The notes: a model not told the origin generated them from the sequence alone. A stretch of 64,000 bases of DNA from Flagellimonas chongwuensis (GCF_013376415.1 NZ_WYET01000004.1:558001-622000); one strand, 5' to 3'; numbered from the stretch's first letter, positions 42,616 through 52,027 are shown. Made by a program: numbers and translations.

Positions 42616-44409
42616 TTATTCGATATCCTGAAAAATAGCGTCGGCCCAGTTGGAATACCTTGAATTTTCCACGTGCATGATCCAAATCTCGTCTTGGTAC
42701 TTACCCTTCATTTTTGAGTTGTACGCTTGGTAAGCCAATTCATTTTGGTCGTACTTTGCCAAATAGACGTAGTTGAGACCATTATCCGGGTTCTTAAAGT
42801 ATTGTGCCTGTATCCCTTTGCTCTTCAATTCTTCCATGAAGTTTTTCAGATAGGTCTCATTTTTAAATACATTTGCCACAATGTAATGTCCTTGCCCTAC
42901 ACCTTCTAGATTGATATATTTTTCAATCGGCTTGAACGCTCCGCCGTTAAAGGTCCCTTCGCTTTTCTTTTCAACTTGTTTTGGTGGCGGTTTGGAATTC
43001 ATGGCCAAAGCCGTTTCAGTGGAAGCATCAAAAGCATTGTACAGGGAATCTAGGTCCTTGCTATTTGCCATATAAAGTTTTTGTGCCTTTTCTTGGATAT
43101 CCGGAATCTCGTCACCATTGTGCCGTTTTACCAAGCGCATGACCATCTCAAAACGCTTTTCCATGTCTTGTTCCCGACTCTGTTTCATGGAATCCACTTT
43201 ATAAAGTAAGTCGTCTATTACGGCATAACTGTCTTCTTGCTTTTCTTGTAATTCGGCTACTCTTTCCTCCCAATAGGCTCTTTCTTCCTTATTGGTGGGG
43301 CGCAAAGTGGTTTCAACATCCAGTTTACTGCTTTGTTCCGTCTTTTTGGTTTCCTCTCCTGCAGCCGCTACAGCTGTATTCTCAATTTTCTTTTTCTCTA
43401 TATCTTCTTCATCATTGGAGACGAATGTATTTTTGGAAAGATTGGGCACAAAAGAGTATGCAATGGAAATTTCGTGGGTCACACCAAGATTGGCTATACT
43501 ATTCACTAAGCTCTTCTCAAAATTATAGCCGAAGGACAACCGCTGGTTTAAATTGAACCCCGTTCCTGCGGATGCACCATAAAATTGATCATATCCAGCT
43601 TGTACCCAACCCAGTTTTGGAAGGTCAAAAATAATCCCTCCGCCGAAAACAGGATCTTCACTGCCTTCAAAACGAGCTCTTGCCAAGGGCATTAATCGCG
43701 CATCCTCAAAAATACCCTTACCATATTCCAATTGGTGCACATACTGAATGTGGCCAGAGAATGTTTTTTGTTTGAACTGGGTCAGCGATTCACTGGATTT
43801 TAAATTAAAGTCCACCAAGTTTTGGGCAAAAACGCCAAAATCAAACTTGCCCAAACTAAGGTTCAACCCGGGTTGAAAAGAGATAATGGAACTTTCGCTA
43901 GCTTCGTTCAAAAAAGGGTCTTCTTCCAAGGCAACCACCCTACTCGGGTCATAACTGCTCACATAATAGGGAATATTCACGCCAAAAGTTAGGCTGCTCT
44001 CTTCCCCCAACTGAATTCCATGGGAGTAATTGGCCATTATGCCCAAATTGGAGATTATGCCAACTCGCTGATTGTAAAGGCTTAGGCCCAAGCCAATTCT
44101 ATCGTTCAGCCGGCCGCTATAACTCAAAAAGTAGTTCTGACGGTTGTTGGTAAAATCTGCACTTTGACTTCGATGAAAAAAATTGATATACGATTTATCC
44201 TCCCGAATGGATGAAAAAGTGGGATTGATCAAAAATCGATTGAATTTCAACAAATTTTGAAACGGTACATCGTAACTTACATTGGGACCATTTTGCTCTT
44301 GGGCCTGCAATGGAAGACCAAGAAAAATAATGACCAGAAACGCAAATAGATAACGCTCACATGGATACGGGAATGTAGTTTGGGGAAACTTGGGTAGTTT
44401 TATCTCCAT
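42616..44409 (-). CDS. PorP/SprF family outer-membrane protein with SPOR-like tail
   Basis: A 597-residue protein with signal peptide (FLVIIFLGLPLQAQ). Residues about 45-320 form a PorP/SprF barrel (QNLLKFNRFLINPTFSSI, GLGLSLYNQRVGIISNLGI, SFQPGLNLSLGKFDFGVFAQ). Next come a charged, coiled-coil-prone part (about 340-480) and a C-terminal SPOR-like domain (GHYIVANVFKNETYLKNFM, QAQYFKNPDNGLNYVYLAKY). PorP/SprF proteins act with type IX secretion and gliding. A SPOR-like end would bind glycan-denuded peptidoglycan and so link barrel and wall, as in SprF/OmpA fusions (inference). Single gene. Confidence 0.85.
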   Translation of the reverse strand: MEIKLPKFPQTTFPYPCERYLFAFLVIIFLGLPLQAQEQNGPNVSYDVPFQNLLKFNRFLINPTFSSIREDKSYINFFHRSQSADFTNNRQNYFLSYSGRLNDRIGLGLSLYNQRVGIISNLGIMANYSHGIQLGEESSLTFGVNIPYYVSSYDPSRVVALEEDPFLNEASESSIISFQPGLNLSLGKFDFGVFAQNLVDFNLKSSESLTQFKQKTFSGHIQYVHQLEYGKGIFEDARLMPLARARFEGSEDPVFGGGIIFDLPKLGWVQAGYDQFYGASAGTGFNLNQRLSFGYNFEKSLVNSIANLGVTHEISIAYSFVPNLSKNTFVSNDEEDIEKKKIENTAVAAAGEETKKTEQSSKLDVETTLRPTNKEERAYWEERVAELQEKQEDSYAVIDDLLYKVDSMKQSREQDMEKRFEMVMRLVKRHNGDEIPDIQEKAQKLYMANSKDLDSLYNAFDASTETALAMNSKPPPKQVEKKSEGTFNGGAFKPIEKYINLEGVGQGHYIVANVFKNETYLKNFMEELKSKGIQAQYFKNPDNGLNYVYLAKYDQNELAYQAYNSKMKGKYQDEIWIMHVENSRYSNWADAIFQDIE

Positions 44410-44681
44410 AGCCGATTGGAATTTGTAGGTTAAGTTGCCTGATTGGGACAGGCCAATATGTTTTTAAGTTTGTAATTCGCAAGATTTGGGACCTTGTAAG
44501 AATTTTATGACTAATCTAATGTAAAACTAAATATTTTATCGTCCAACTGGTAATTTTTTCGTTGAACAGCATAGTGAATTGATAGATAAGCAGTTTCTGT
44601 CGATAAAAAGTGCTTTTGAGTTTACGGATGTAATTGAAATTCAAATTATTTTTAATGGCAAAAACGAAAAATAACCTCATA

Positions 44682-45155
44682 ATGGATGCCTCTTTTACCA
44701 TTGTCCCCTATTCCGAAGCTTATAAAGATGCATTCAGAGACCTGAATGAGGAATGGATTGTCAAATATTTTCAAATTGAGGAAATGGACCGTCTTGCTCT
44801 ACACAATCCGAAAAGCTACATTTTGGACAAAGGCGGATATATTGCAGTTGCCTTATTGAATGAGCAACCGGTAGGGGTTTGTTCCTTGATACCTTGTATT
44901 TATGACGGGTACGATTTTGAACTTTCCAAGATGGGTGTCTCTCCTACTGCACAAGGCAAAGGAATAGGCAAACTATTGGGCCAGCATATTATTGAGAAAG
45001 CAAAACAATTGGGCGCCAAAAAATTATTTTTGGAAAGCAATAGAAAATTGGTTCCAGCCCTTGCACTGTACAAAAAACTCGGCTTCGTGGAAATGGCCAA
45101 GGTCGCATCTCCATATGCCCGCAGCGATATTCAGATGGAATTGATTTTGGAGTAA
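44682..45155 (+). CDS. GNAT family N-acetyltransferase
   Basis: A GNAT domain of 157 residues from ATG 44682 (MDASFTIVPYSEAYK); ATGs at 44655 and 44634 would add 9 or 16 residues with no visible role. The acetyl-CoA loop is SPTAQGKGIGKLLGQHI, preceded by FELSKMGV and followed by AKKLFLESNRKLVPALALYKKLGFVEM, the classic GNAT ending. The FRDLNEEWI segment near the start is typical of MarR-associated acetyltransferases. Substrate unknown. It is a single gene divergent from the PorP/SprF gene. Confidence 0.87.
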   Translation: MDASFTIVPYSEAYKDAFRDLNEEWIVKYFQIEEMDRLALHNPKSYILDKGGYIAVALLNEQPVGVCSLIPCIYDGYDFELSKMGVSPTAQGKGIGKLLGQHIIEKAKQLGAKKLFLESNRKLVPALALYKKLGFVEMAKVASPYARSDIQMELILE

Positions 45156-45325
45156 GTAGTTCTTTGAGTGACTGCTTTCAGATATAAGTTCGTTTAATGA
45201 CATGGTTGATATTTTTAATTGATTTCACTTAAAATTCAAATATCATTATCAATATTTATGTGAAAAAATTAAATATACCACTTAAAATGAGTACCTTATG
45301 TAAGCAATCCACAAACTTCAACCAC

Positions 45326-45748
45326 ATGGGTCTCATAAAAAAGCTCAACAAGTGGGCCAATGCCCATACCTATCTTTTACTCGATTTAATCAGAGTTTTA
45401 CTCGGTGTCGTTTTTTTTGTCAAAGGAATCGAGTTTATGTCCAATTATGAGGAAATGGAGCGGTTGGCAAAACCGTTCCAAGATGTTCCCGGAGGAATGA
45501 TTTTTCTTCATTATCTAATTCCCGCACATTTTGTTGGCGGTATCTTGATTACCGTTGGTTTACTCACCAGATGGGCCGCCATTGCACAGTTGCCGATTTT
45601 GTTCGGTGCTATCCTCACCAACTTTATAGGGGTAATGAACACTAACTATCTAATGTTGGCCATTATTGTTTTGATAACTTCCTTATTCTTTATTGTATAT
45701 GGCTCAGGTCGACATTCTGTCGACTATTACCTCAAAATGCAGCAGTAG
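45326..45748 (+). CDS. DoxX family membrane protein
   Basis: From ATG 45326 a 140-residue protein (MGLIKKLNKWANAHTYLLLD) with four transmembrane helices: LIRVLLGVVFFVKGI, FLHYLIPAHFVGGILITVGL, AAIAQLPILFGAILTNFIGV and LAIIVLITSLFFIVYGSG. The frame can be extended to GTG 45260, adding 22 residues without a plausible signal, so the inner ATG is preferred. DoxX-like proteins are linked to thiosulfate oxidation or redox homeostasis, but the role here is open. It converges on the TonB receptor gene with one base between. Confidence 0.84.
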   Translation: MGLIKKLNKWANAHTYLLLDLIRVLLGVVFFVKGIEFMSNYEEMERLAKPFQDVPGGMIFLHYLIPAHFVGGILITVGLLTRWAAIAQLPILFGAILTNFIGVMNTNYLMLAIIVLITSLFFIVYGSGRHSVDYYLKMQQ

Positions 45749-45749
45749 C

Positions 45750-47912
45750 CTATAGATTATCCAGCTGATTACTTTTACCATCGGTACTTATCGTCCAGAA
45801 GAAACCTACGAAGAAAAAGCTGTCCGCTGGAGGGGTTATGGCCCTTCTATTATAAACCCCTCCCACATCTGGAGTATTGGCATACTGATAATTGCTCACG
45901 TTATTTAGGCTCAACAGATTGCTTACGGAGAAGTATAGGATTTTTTGTTGGTCGATAAGATAGGCCCAGTTAAAGCTCAAGTTATTGTACGATTTGGTTT
46001 TCTCTTGCATAAAACCAGGGTTGTTGGGATTGTGATAAGGCCTTCCCGAACCGTAAGAATATGACAACCCCACTTGCGAGCGCAACTTGTCCACCCAATA
46101 TTTGGTTACGAGCGAAGCATTGTGCTTTGGTGCAAAGTTGGGAGTGGCCCGTTCAGGAAAATTTTGGTAGTCTCGCTCGGTATCCAAATAAGAATAGGAA
46201 AACCAGTAGTCCAGGTTTTCAATGCTCTTGCTATCTCTCCAAAATACATCAACACCTTGGGCATATCCGTCCCCTGAATTGCTATATGCGGAATCAAACT
46301 GTGGCATCTCAGAATCATATTTTACCAATTGGCCATACGCCTTATGGTAGACCTCTGTTCTAAATGTTTTTCCATTGTTTATGTATTGATAATTTAAGAT
46401 GTAGTGAGAAGCTTTCTCCATGGACAGGCTTTCATCAAACTTGAGAACATCTGAAAGCGGTCTTTGGTAAAAATCACCGTAGGCTAAAGAAAACTGGCCG
46501 CTCTCTCCCGGTTTGTATGCCAGCGATAGTCTTGGGGACAGTTTAAACTCATCCAATAAGCTACTGTGTGCGCCTCTAACACCCAGTTTCATGGCAAACT
46601 TATTGCTCAAATAGATATCGGATTCAGCAAAACCGGCCCAAAGTCCGTCAGTATAATTATTGTCAAATTCATCAATATTTACATCGGTGTAAGTTTCATC
46701 ATAATTGGTATGGAAATATTCCGTTCCAAAACTCAAATCGTATCGGTTGCTAAAGTTTTTACGGGCCTTTACCTTAAGGTGCGAAGAGGTTTCCTTATTG
46801 TCCACCTTGTCGTCTTCTATCCCAATTTTATTGGTGTCCCATGCAATGGAAGCGCCTGATGTTAGGCTCCAGTCATTCTCAAAATAGTACTTATAGGATG
46901 AATTAAAGTATAGGTTGTTATTTTTCAGGCCAAAGCGCACAAAGTCATCAAAATTGATGTCCTCCTGTTCAATATCTAAATTGGAATGGTTGAAACCCGT
47001 GTATAATTTGAACATGCTCTTTTCTCCTTTGCTCCTAAAAACGGCTTCACCGGAAATAGATTCATACGGACTTTTCCAACGGACGCCCTGAGTAGACGGA
47101 ATCAAGGCTTCATAAGGTGCAAGGTTCATATAGGAGGTGTTGATGCTCAACGATTGGTCGCCCCAAATCTTGGTATGCCCGAGGCCACCACCAACGCTCA
47201 TTATGGAGATTTCCGTTTGCTCTTGCAAGGGAACGTCCGTAGTATTTAGCAATAATACACTAGAAAGGGCCTGACCGTACTCAGCAGAATATCCTCCGGT
47301 ACTGAAAGAAATACCTTTGAACAAGAAAGGGGAGAATCTACCTCGTGTTGGCATATTGTTCGCTGTGGCATTGAATGGTTGAAAAACCCGAAGTCCATCT
47401 ATAAAGACCTGTGTTTCGCCCGCTGTGCCTCCCCTTACAAACAATCTACCATCTTCATTAACCGTGGTAGTTCCCGGGAGGGTCTGTAACGCGGCCACAA
47501 AATCACCAGTAGCGCCCGCAGTGGTCACAATATCGAGTGGTTTCAATACGGATGCCTTGGAATTGTTACCGGCTTCAAATGTACCGGCGGTCAAGGTAAC
47601 TCCCGTTAATGAGTTAACGGATTCCATCAATTTTATGTGCAGATTTTGAAAATAGGACACATCACCGGCCTCATAATGAGGTTCATAAGATAACATGGAA
47701 ACAATGAGTATTTGAGTACCCTCCTCCGTGGTCTCAAAACTAAAATTCCCGTCCTTGTCCGAGGAAGCTCCATCATAGGTGCCCTCCAGATAAATGTTGG
47801 CCCCTTCTATGGGGTTGTTTTTGGTATCGGTAATTTTTCCTGAAATGGTCTGCTGGCCAAAAACAGCTCCAGCACAAAATAATAAAATAACAAGTTTGAT
47901 AAAGGTTTTCAT
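45750..47912 (-). CDS. TonB-dependent outer-membrane receptor with CarboxypepD-reg-like domain
   Basis: From ATG 47912 a 720-residue receptor with signal peptide (FIKLVILLFCAGAVFGQ). A carboxypeptidase-regulatory-like domain (ISGKITDTKNNPIEGANIYL) is at about 20-105. The plug follows: LKPLDIVTTAGATGDFVAAL, LPGTTTVNEDGRLFVRGG and FIDGLRV. The barrel covers the rest, up to FFVGFFWTIS near the end. No SusD partner is adjacent, so it probably imports iron chelates or another ligand rather than forming a Sus pair. The frame extends back to 47951, but the signal peptide start is clear. The upstream promoter region is tandemly duplicated. Confidence 0.92.
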   Translation of the reverse strand: MKTFIKLVILLFCAGAVFGQQTISGKITDTKNNPIEGANIYLEGTYDGASSDKDGNFSFETTEEGTQILIVSMLSYEPHYEAGDVSYFQNLHIKLMESVNSLTGVTLTAGTFEAGNNSKASVLKPLDIVTTAGATGDFVAALQTLPGTTTVNEDGRLFVRGGTAGETQVFIDGLRVFQPFNATANNMPTRGRFSPFLFKGISFSTGGYSAEYGQALSSVLLLNTTDVPLQEQTEISIMSVGGGLGHTKIWGDQSLSINTSYMNLAPYEALIPSTQGVRWKSPYESISGEAVFRSKGEKSMFKLYTGFNHSNLDIEQEDINFDDFVRFGLKNNNLYFNSSYKYYFENDWSLTSGASIAWDTNKIGIEDDKVDNKETSSHLKVKARKNFSNRYDLSFGTEYFHTNYDETYTDVNIDEFDNNYTDGLWAGFAESDIYLSNKFAMKLGVRGAHSSLLDEFKLSPRLSLAYKPGESGQFSLAYGDFYQRPLSDVLKFDESLSMEKASHYILNYQYINNGKTFRTEVYHKAYGQLVKYDSEMPQFDSAYSNSGDGYAQGVDVFWRDSKSIENLDYWFSYSYLDTERDYQNFPERATPNFAPKHNASLVTKYWVDKLRSQVGLSYSYGSGRPYHNPNNPGFMQEKTKSYNNLSFNWAYLIDQQKILYFSVSNLLSLNNVSNYQYANTPDVGGVYNRRAITPPADSFFFVGFFWTISTDGKSNQLDNL

Positions 47913-47936
47913 GACTGATTGTTTAGATTGATGCCA

Positions 47937-47969
47937 CAAAATTGCTTTCACTCAGGTTCTTAAACCAAA
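47937..47969 (-). promoter_or_regulatory. Putative promoter of TonB receptor gene
   Basis: On the minus strand TTTG (47966-47969) is followed after 21 bases by CAATTTTG (47937-47944), one mismatch from TANNTTTG. Transcription would start about 20 bases before the ATG at 47912. The TTTG lies in the gene-proximal copy of the 62-bp repeat, while the -7-like box lies outside it. Confidence 0.5.
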
Positions 47970-48073
47970 AGGAAGTGCTCAATTGTAGATTTTTACCTCC
48001 GAATTGATTTCACTCAGGTTCTTAAACCAAAAGGAAGTGCTCAATTGTAGATTTTTACCTCCGAATTGATTTC
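47946..48073. repeat. 62-bp tandem duplication upstream of TonB receptor gene
   Basis: Bases 47946-48007 and 48008-48069 are identical, and the next four bases continue the repeat, so the period of 62 holds without error over 128 bases. Each unit contains the partial palindrome GGTTCTTAAACC. It lies between the divergent TonB receptor and DUF2141 genes. Complete identity indicates recent duplication. Confidence 0.95.
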
Positions 48074-48186
48074 CTGATTATCGATTGCAGTTCACTCCAA
48101 AAAATCGACATTTCGGTAGGTTGAAATTTTTTAAGAGTCACTTCTTTTGAAACTTTGGAGTATACAAAACATCAAAAACAACCATT

Positions 48187-48606
48187 ATGAAAACTGTAAC
48201 ACTAGCATTAAGTCTATTTTTAGTAAGCATCGTTGGCCTGGCACAAGAAAAAACCGGCGTGGACATTACCATCACTATCGATAATATCACTAACAACGAA
48301 GGCAAGGTACTCGCGGGGCTACACACCGAAGACACTTTTATGAAAGGACCCGGAGTACAAAATTTACAAAGTGAGATTAAAGAGGGGAAAGTCATTCTAA
48401 CATTTGCCAACGTAGCACCGGGCAACTACGCCATTTTGGCCCTACACGATGCCAATGACAACAACCGAATGGATTATCAATCCAATGGAATGCCCAAAGA
48501 AAGCTATGGCATGTCCGGTAATGATATGACCATGGGACCACCTAGCTTCAATAGTGCCAAGTTTACCGTTGGCGAGGAAGATATGGCGTTTACCATTCGA
48601 TTCTAA
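48187..48606 (+). CDS. DUF2141 domain protein (exported)
   Basis: A 139-residue exported protein (signal LALSLFLVSIVGLAQ). It matches the DUF2141 family: DITITIDNITNNEGKVLAGL, VILTFANVAPGNYAILALHD, DANDNNRMD and MPKESYGMSGND. The fold is an all-beta, Ig-like sandwich of unknown function; a calcium-like acidic loop (HDANDNNRMD) is visible. Single gene with terminator at 48632-48657; it is divergent from the TonB receptor across the duplicated region. Confidence 0.86.
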   Translation: MKTVTLALSLFLVSIVGLAQEKTGVDITITIDNITNNEGKVLAGLHTEDTFMKGPGVQNLQSEIKEGKVILTFANVAPGNYAILALHDANDNNRMDYQSNGMPKESYGMSGNDMTMGPPSFNSAKFTVGEEDMAFTIRF

Positions 48607-48631
48607 CTCTAAAAACATCATCAATCAAAAG

Positions 48632-48657
48632 AAAGCCTGCCATTGCGCAGGCTTTTT
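48632..48657 (+). terminator. Rho-independent terminator after DUF2141 gene
   Basis: Stem GCCTGC/GCAGGC (48635-48640, 48647-48652), preceded by AAA and followed by TTTTT. Confidence 0.85.
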
Positions 48658-48747
48658 ATTTGCGTATAGTAATGGTACAGGATTACGCTTTTTCTATAGA
48701 TTAACCTGATGGTTTTTCATACTTTTATCCTCTAAACTTATAATTGA

Positions 48748-49689
48748 ATGACCATTACCCAACTTCAATATGTGCTGGCCGTTGCTGAACACAAGAACTT
48801 TACCCTGGCCGCGGAAAAGAGTTTTGTAACCCAACCTACATTGAGTATGCAGGTTCAAAAATTGGAGGACGAACTCGATGTTCTCATTTTTGATAGAAGC
48901 AAAAAACCTATAACCATCACAGAAGTTGGTAAAAAAATAGTTGCCCAAGCTAAAAACATTGTTGCTGAGGCAGAGCGCATCAAAGACATTGTAGATCAAG
49001 ATAAGGGTTATATTGGTGGGGACTATACCTTGGGAATTATACCCACGGTAATGCCAACATTACTCCCAATGTTTTTGAATTCGTTCATTAGGAAATATCC
49101 AAAAGTAAACCTCATTATAAAGGAACAATCCACCCAAACCATGATCAAAAATATTATGGACGGACATTTGGATGCCGGAATCGCTGCAACACCGTTGGAA
49201 ATTGAATTTATAAAAGAGCGCCCTTTATATTATGAGCCCTTTGTGGGATACGTTCCGAAAAATCATCGTTTGGCACCCCAAAATGAACTGACCACGAGTG
49301 ATTTGGATGTAAACGACGTACTTTTATTACAAGATGGGCATTGTTTCCGTGAAGGGGTCATCAACCTATGCAAAGCCTCCAAAAACCTGCGTGGGGAACA
49401 TTTTAAAATAGAGAGCGGAAGCTTTGAAACTTTGGTTAGCTTAGCGGACGAAGGTATGGGAATGACCTTATTGCCCTACTTGAACACTCTACACCTTGAT
49501 AAAGACAAAGCTGCAAACCTTAAATCTTTCCAAACTCCTTCCCCTGCCCGGGAAATAAGCATGATATACCATAAAAGCGAACTAAAAATACAGATAACGG
49601 ACGCATTAAGAGAAGTTATCTCCAGTATTGTTCGCGGAGCAATTGCTTTTCAGGACGTGAAGATCATCAGTCCGTTGTCCAAAAATTAA
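48748..49689 (+). CDS. oxyR: LysR-type hydrogen peroxide-responsive regulator OxyR
   Basis: A 313-residue LysR regulator. The winged helix is N-terminal: MTITQLQYVLAVAEHKNFTL, then AAEKSFVTQPTLSMQVQKLE. The effector domain carries Cys199 and Cys208 in DGHCFREGVINLCKAS, the same numbers and spacing as the peroxide-sensing pair of E. coli OxyR. Peroxide would oxidise them to a disulfide and activate transcription of catalase and peroxidase genes; none of these is in the window. It is a single gene, convergent with a 65-residue small gene. Confidence 0.92.
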   Translation: MTITQLQYVLAVAEHKNFTLAAEKSFVTQPTLSMQVQKLEDELDVLIFDRSKKPITITEVGKKIVAQAKNIVAEAERIKDIVDQDKGYIGGDYTLGIIPTVMPTLLPMFLNSFIRKYPKVNLIIKEQSTQTMIKNIMDGHLDAGIAATPLEIEFIKERPLYYEPFVGYVPKNHRLAPQNELTTSDLDVNDVLLLQDGHCFREGVINLCKASKNLRGEHFKIESGSFETLVSLADEGMGMTLLPYLNTLHLDKDKAANLKSFQTPSPAREISMIYHKSELKIQITDALREVISSIVRGAIAFQDVKIISPLSKN

Positions 49690-49693
49690 AAGA

Positions 49694-49709
49694 GCCGCTT
49701 TTCAGCGGC
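49694..49709. terminator. Hairpin between oxyR and the 65-aa gene
   Basis: GCCGC/GCGGC with loop TTTTCA. On the minus strand it is followed by TCTTTTAATTTTT, so it could end the small gene; on the plus strand there is no T-run directly after it. Confidence 0.45.
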
Positions 49710-49721
49710 CCTTGGTAGTGT

Positions 49722-49919
49722 TTAAGTTTTTAATAATAACATTGTTGAATGTAATTCTGGTTTGTCCACAATATAAAATTGCAACCAGATTTTCAATTCC
49801 TCTACTTCACTGGGCAACAATCTAGAAATAGCTTTCTGAAGCTCCCTAGTGAAGAGTTTAGCATCAAAACTCACCTTTTGAAGGATTGTTTTGGTGTAAT
49901 CTAACATAGCTCTAGGCAT
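49722..49919 (-). CDS. Small conserved hypothetical protein
   Basis: A 65-residue protein beginning MPRAMLDYTKTILQKVSFD, with a helical, charged body (LFTRELQKAISRLLPSEVEEL). I recall closely similar short proteins from many Flavobacteriaceae, with the same LDYTK and KVSFD pattern, and this conservation is the main reason to believe the gene. No domain or function is known. It is cytoplasmic by composition, has its own hairpin downstream and converges on oxyR. Confidence 0.72.
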   Translation of the reverse strand: MPRAMLDYTKTILQKVSFDAKLFTRELQKAISRLLPSEVEELKIWLQFYIVDKPELHSTMLLLKT

Positions 49920-50039
49920 ATCAATTTGATTAAATTGGGTAAAAAGGTTGTGTTCTAAATTACTAAAAAAGGAGGTTTAAAAAGCTAACTTGCAGTTAAA
50001 AATTGAATATCTTGTTGTTAAATTCCACCTAAAAATCAT

Positions 50040-51323
50040 ATGCTCGAAACATATAAAAACCAATTCAAACTACTGATTTTCAGATATTTCATCATTGCCA
50101 CCTTATTGACCAGTTGCAGTTCAGTCAAAAAAACACTTAATTCAAAAATAGGGAACGACAAACTTCAAAATTCCTTCCATGGCTTGGTTGTCATCGATGC
50201 AAATAGTAGTAAAGAAATCTATAATTTGAATGGCGATAAATACTTTACCCCGGCCAGTAATACTAAGATTGTGACTTTTTACACGGGTCTTAATTTGCTT
50301 CCCAAACATATCCCGGCCCTAAAATATTTGGTTGCCAATGACACTGTATTTGTAGAAGGAACCGGCGACCCATCTTTGCTTCACCCCTATTTTATGGACA
50401 GTACGGCTATTAATTGGCTGAAAAACCAAAGAACTATTGCTCTTTACACCAAAAACCATGATGAGCAACGGTACGGGCCTGGTTGGGCCTGGGAAGATTA
50501 TGACACCTATTTTTCGCCCGAAAAATCCGCGATGCCCCTTTATGGTAATGTTACTACGATTTCAAACAACGGTGATTTGGAGGTTTCCCCTGACTATTTT
50601 GAAAATCAAACTGTAGTGAAGGACACAACCATAAAAAGAATCGAGTTCAAAAACCAATTCTTTATTGCCCCAATGGAGCAGGACACTTTGGAAGTCCCTT
50701 ATATGACCAGTGATAGTTTAACGAAGCAATTATTGGAAATAGCCACAGAAAAAGAGGTTTTCTTGACCCAACATTTCCCCAAGGGAGAAAAACAAATGTT
50801 GTATGGCATGGAGACGGATTCCATATACAAACGGATGCTATTGAAGAGCGATAACTTTTTGGCGGAGCAATTGTTACTTACTGCTTCGGGGATGATTTCC
50901 GATACCTTGAGCACCAAAAGGGCCATAGATTATATACTGGATAATCAACTGAAAGATTTGGAGCATCGCCCACGCTGGGTGGATGGTTCCGGACTATCAC
51001 GCTATAATTTATTTACACCAAGGTCGTTTGTTCAGATACTTCAAAAACTATACAACCAAATTCCGGAAGAGCGCCTCTTTGCGCTATTTCCCATGTGGGG
51101 ACCAAATAATACGGTGGAGCACTGGGAAGACCCAACCACGGAACCTTTTCTATTTGCTAAATCCGGTTCGGTGGGGAACAATTATAATTTGAGCGGTTAT
51201 GTAAAGACGAAATCGGGCAAATTGCTCATTTTCAGTTTTATGAACAATCATTTTAGGTTACCCTCCAAAGAAATCAGGAAAACCATGTACGAAACTTTAA
51301 AAAGTCTATATGAAAACTACTGA
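50040..51323 (+). CDS. dacB: D-alanyl-D-alanine carboxypeptidase/endopeptidase (PBP4, S13) lipoprotein
   Basis: A 427-residue penicillin-binding protein of the PBP4 (S13) type with a lipoprotein signal ([10 protein letters not shown], Cys26). Active-site motifs in order are S-x-x-K at Ser73-Lys76 (PASNTKI), S-x-N at Ser270-Asn272 ([10 protein letters not shown]) and K-S-G at Lys374-Gly376 (FAKSGSVGN). [10 protein letters not shown] between the last two is typical. It trims or cuts peptidoglycan peptides in the periplasm. Its 3' end overlaps the convergent Nudix gene by seven bases. It is shorter than E. coli PBP4 (477 aa), with a reduced inserted domain. Confidence 0.9.
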   Translation: MLETYKNQFKLLIFRYFIIATLLTSCSSVKKTLNSKIGNDKLQNSFHGLVVIDANSSKEIYNLNGDKYFTPASNTKIVTFYTGLNLLPKHIPALKYLVANDTVFVEGTGDPSLLHPYFMDSTAINWLKNQRTIALYTKNHDEQRYGPGWAWEDYDTYFSPEKSAMPLYGNVTTISNNGDLEVSPDYFENQTVVKDTTIKRIEFKNQFFIAPMEQDTLEVPYMTSDSLTKQLLEIATEKEVFLTQHFPKGEKQMLYGMETDSIYKRMLLKSDNFLAEQLLLTASGMISDTLSTKRAIDYILDNQLKDLEHRPRWVDGSGLSRYNLFTPRSFVQILQKLYNQIPEERLFALFPMWGPNNTVEHWEDPTTEPFLFAKSGSVGNNYNLSGYVKTKSGKLLIFSFMNNHFRLPSKEIRKTMYETLKSLYENY

Positions 51324-51979
51324 TCAAAAATACCTTGGATTTGAGCATATTGTAGCAGCATGATTGTTTTGGCATCCTTGATTTCTCCGGACTCCATCAT
51401 ACCAATAGCTTTTTTAAAATCAATTTCCAAAACCTCGATATTCTCTGTTTCGTCCTCGGCACCGCCGCCTTCACTGATTTTCATACCATCTTCATAAGCA
51501 CCAATAAAAAAATAAAGGATTTCGGTAACGGAGCCTGGAGACATATACGCTTCAAATACTTTCTTCACCTTATCAATTTTATAACCGGTCTCCTCCTCTA
51601 CCTCCATTTTTATGGTCTGTTCGGCATTTCCCTTTTCCAAAAGTCCCGCGCAGGCCTCAATCATCATTCCATCCTCGTTTCCGTTGACGAAAGTGGGCAT
51701 ACGAAACTGCTTGGTTAGCACTACTTTTCCCTTTTCAACATTATAGAGTAGAATCGCAGCACCGTTCCCGCGGTCGTAAGCTTCTCGTGATTGTTTTTCC
51801 CAAATGCCATCGTCCCGTAAATATTCAAAAGTGATTTTCTCAAGGGTATACCAATTGTCCGAAAGCAACTCTCGCTGCATGTTTCTGATTCTATCGTTCT
51901 TCAAAATGAATAAGTTTTTTCTAAATATAGTGCTAATCCATTTATATAGATGAATCACTTCTCCTTTTGACACCATCAC
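51317..51979 (-). CDS. Nudix hydrolase, NudK-like (GDP-mannose pyrophosphatase type)
   Basis: A Nudix enzyme strongly resembling E. coli Nud[58 protein letters not shown], the Nudix box [22 protein letters not shown] (written here in pieces: [15 protein letters not shown]), [15 protein letters not shown] and [15 protein letters not shown]. NudK hydrolyses GDP-mannose to mannose 1-phosphate and GMP. The start is uncertain: ATG 51979 adds about 26 residues compared with NudK, and a TTG near 51904 ([16 protein letters not shown]) would fit the family length better. It overlaps the end of dacB. Confidence 0.87.
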   Translation of the reverse strand: MMVSKGEVIHLYKWISTIFRKNLFILKNDRIRNMQRELLSDNWYTLEKITFEYLRDDGIWEKQSREAYDRGNGAAILLYNVEKGKVVLTKQFRMPTFVNGNEDGMMIEACAGLLEKGNAEQTIKMEVEEETGYKIDKVKKVFEAYMSPGSVTEILYFFIGAYEDGMKISEGGGAEDETENIEVLEIDFKKAIGMMESGEIKDAKTIMLLQYAQIQGIFDQ

Positions 51980-52027
51980 AATAATGTCGATATTTATACT
52001 TTAGTAAAACCGACCAAACTCAATACC

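Noticed and set aside
44516-44701. 61-codon frame on the minus strand between the PorP/SprF and GNAT genes
   Set aside because: The composition is AT-driven and it overlaps the GNAT start; there is no conserved feature.
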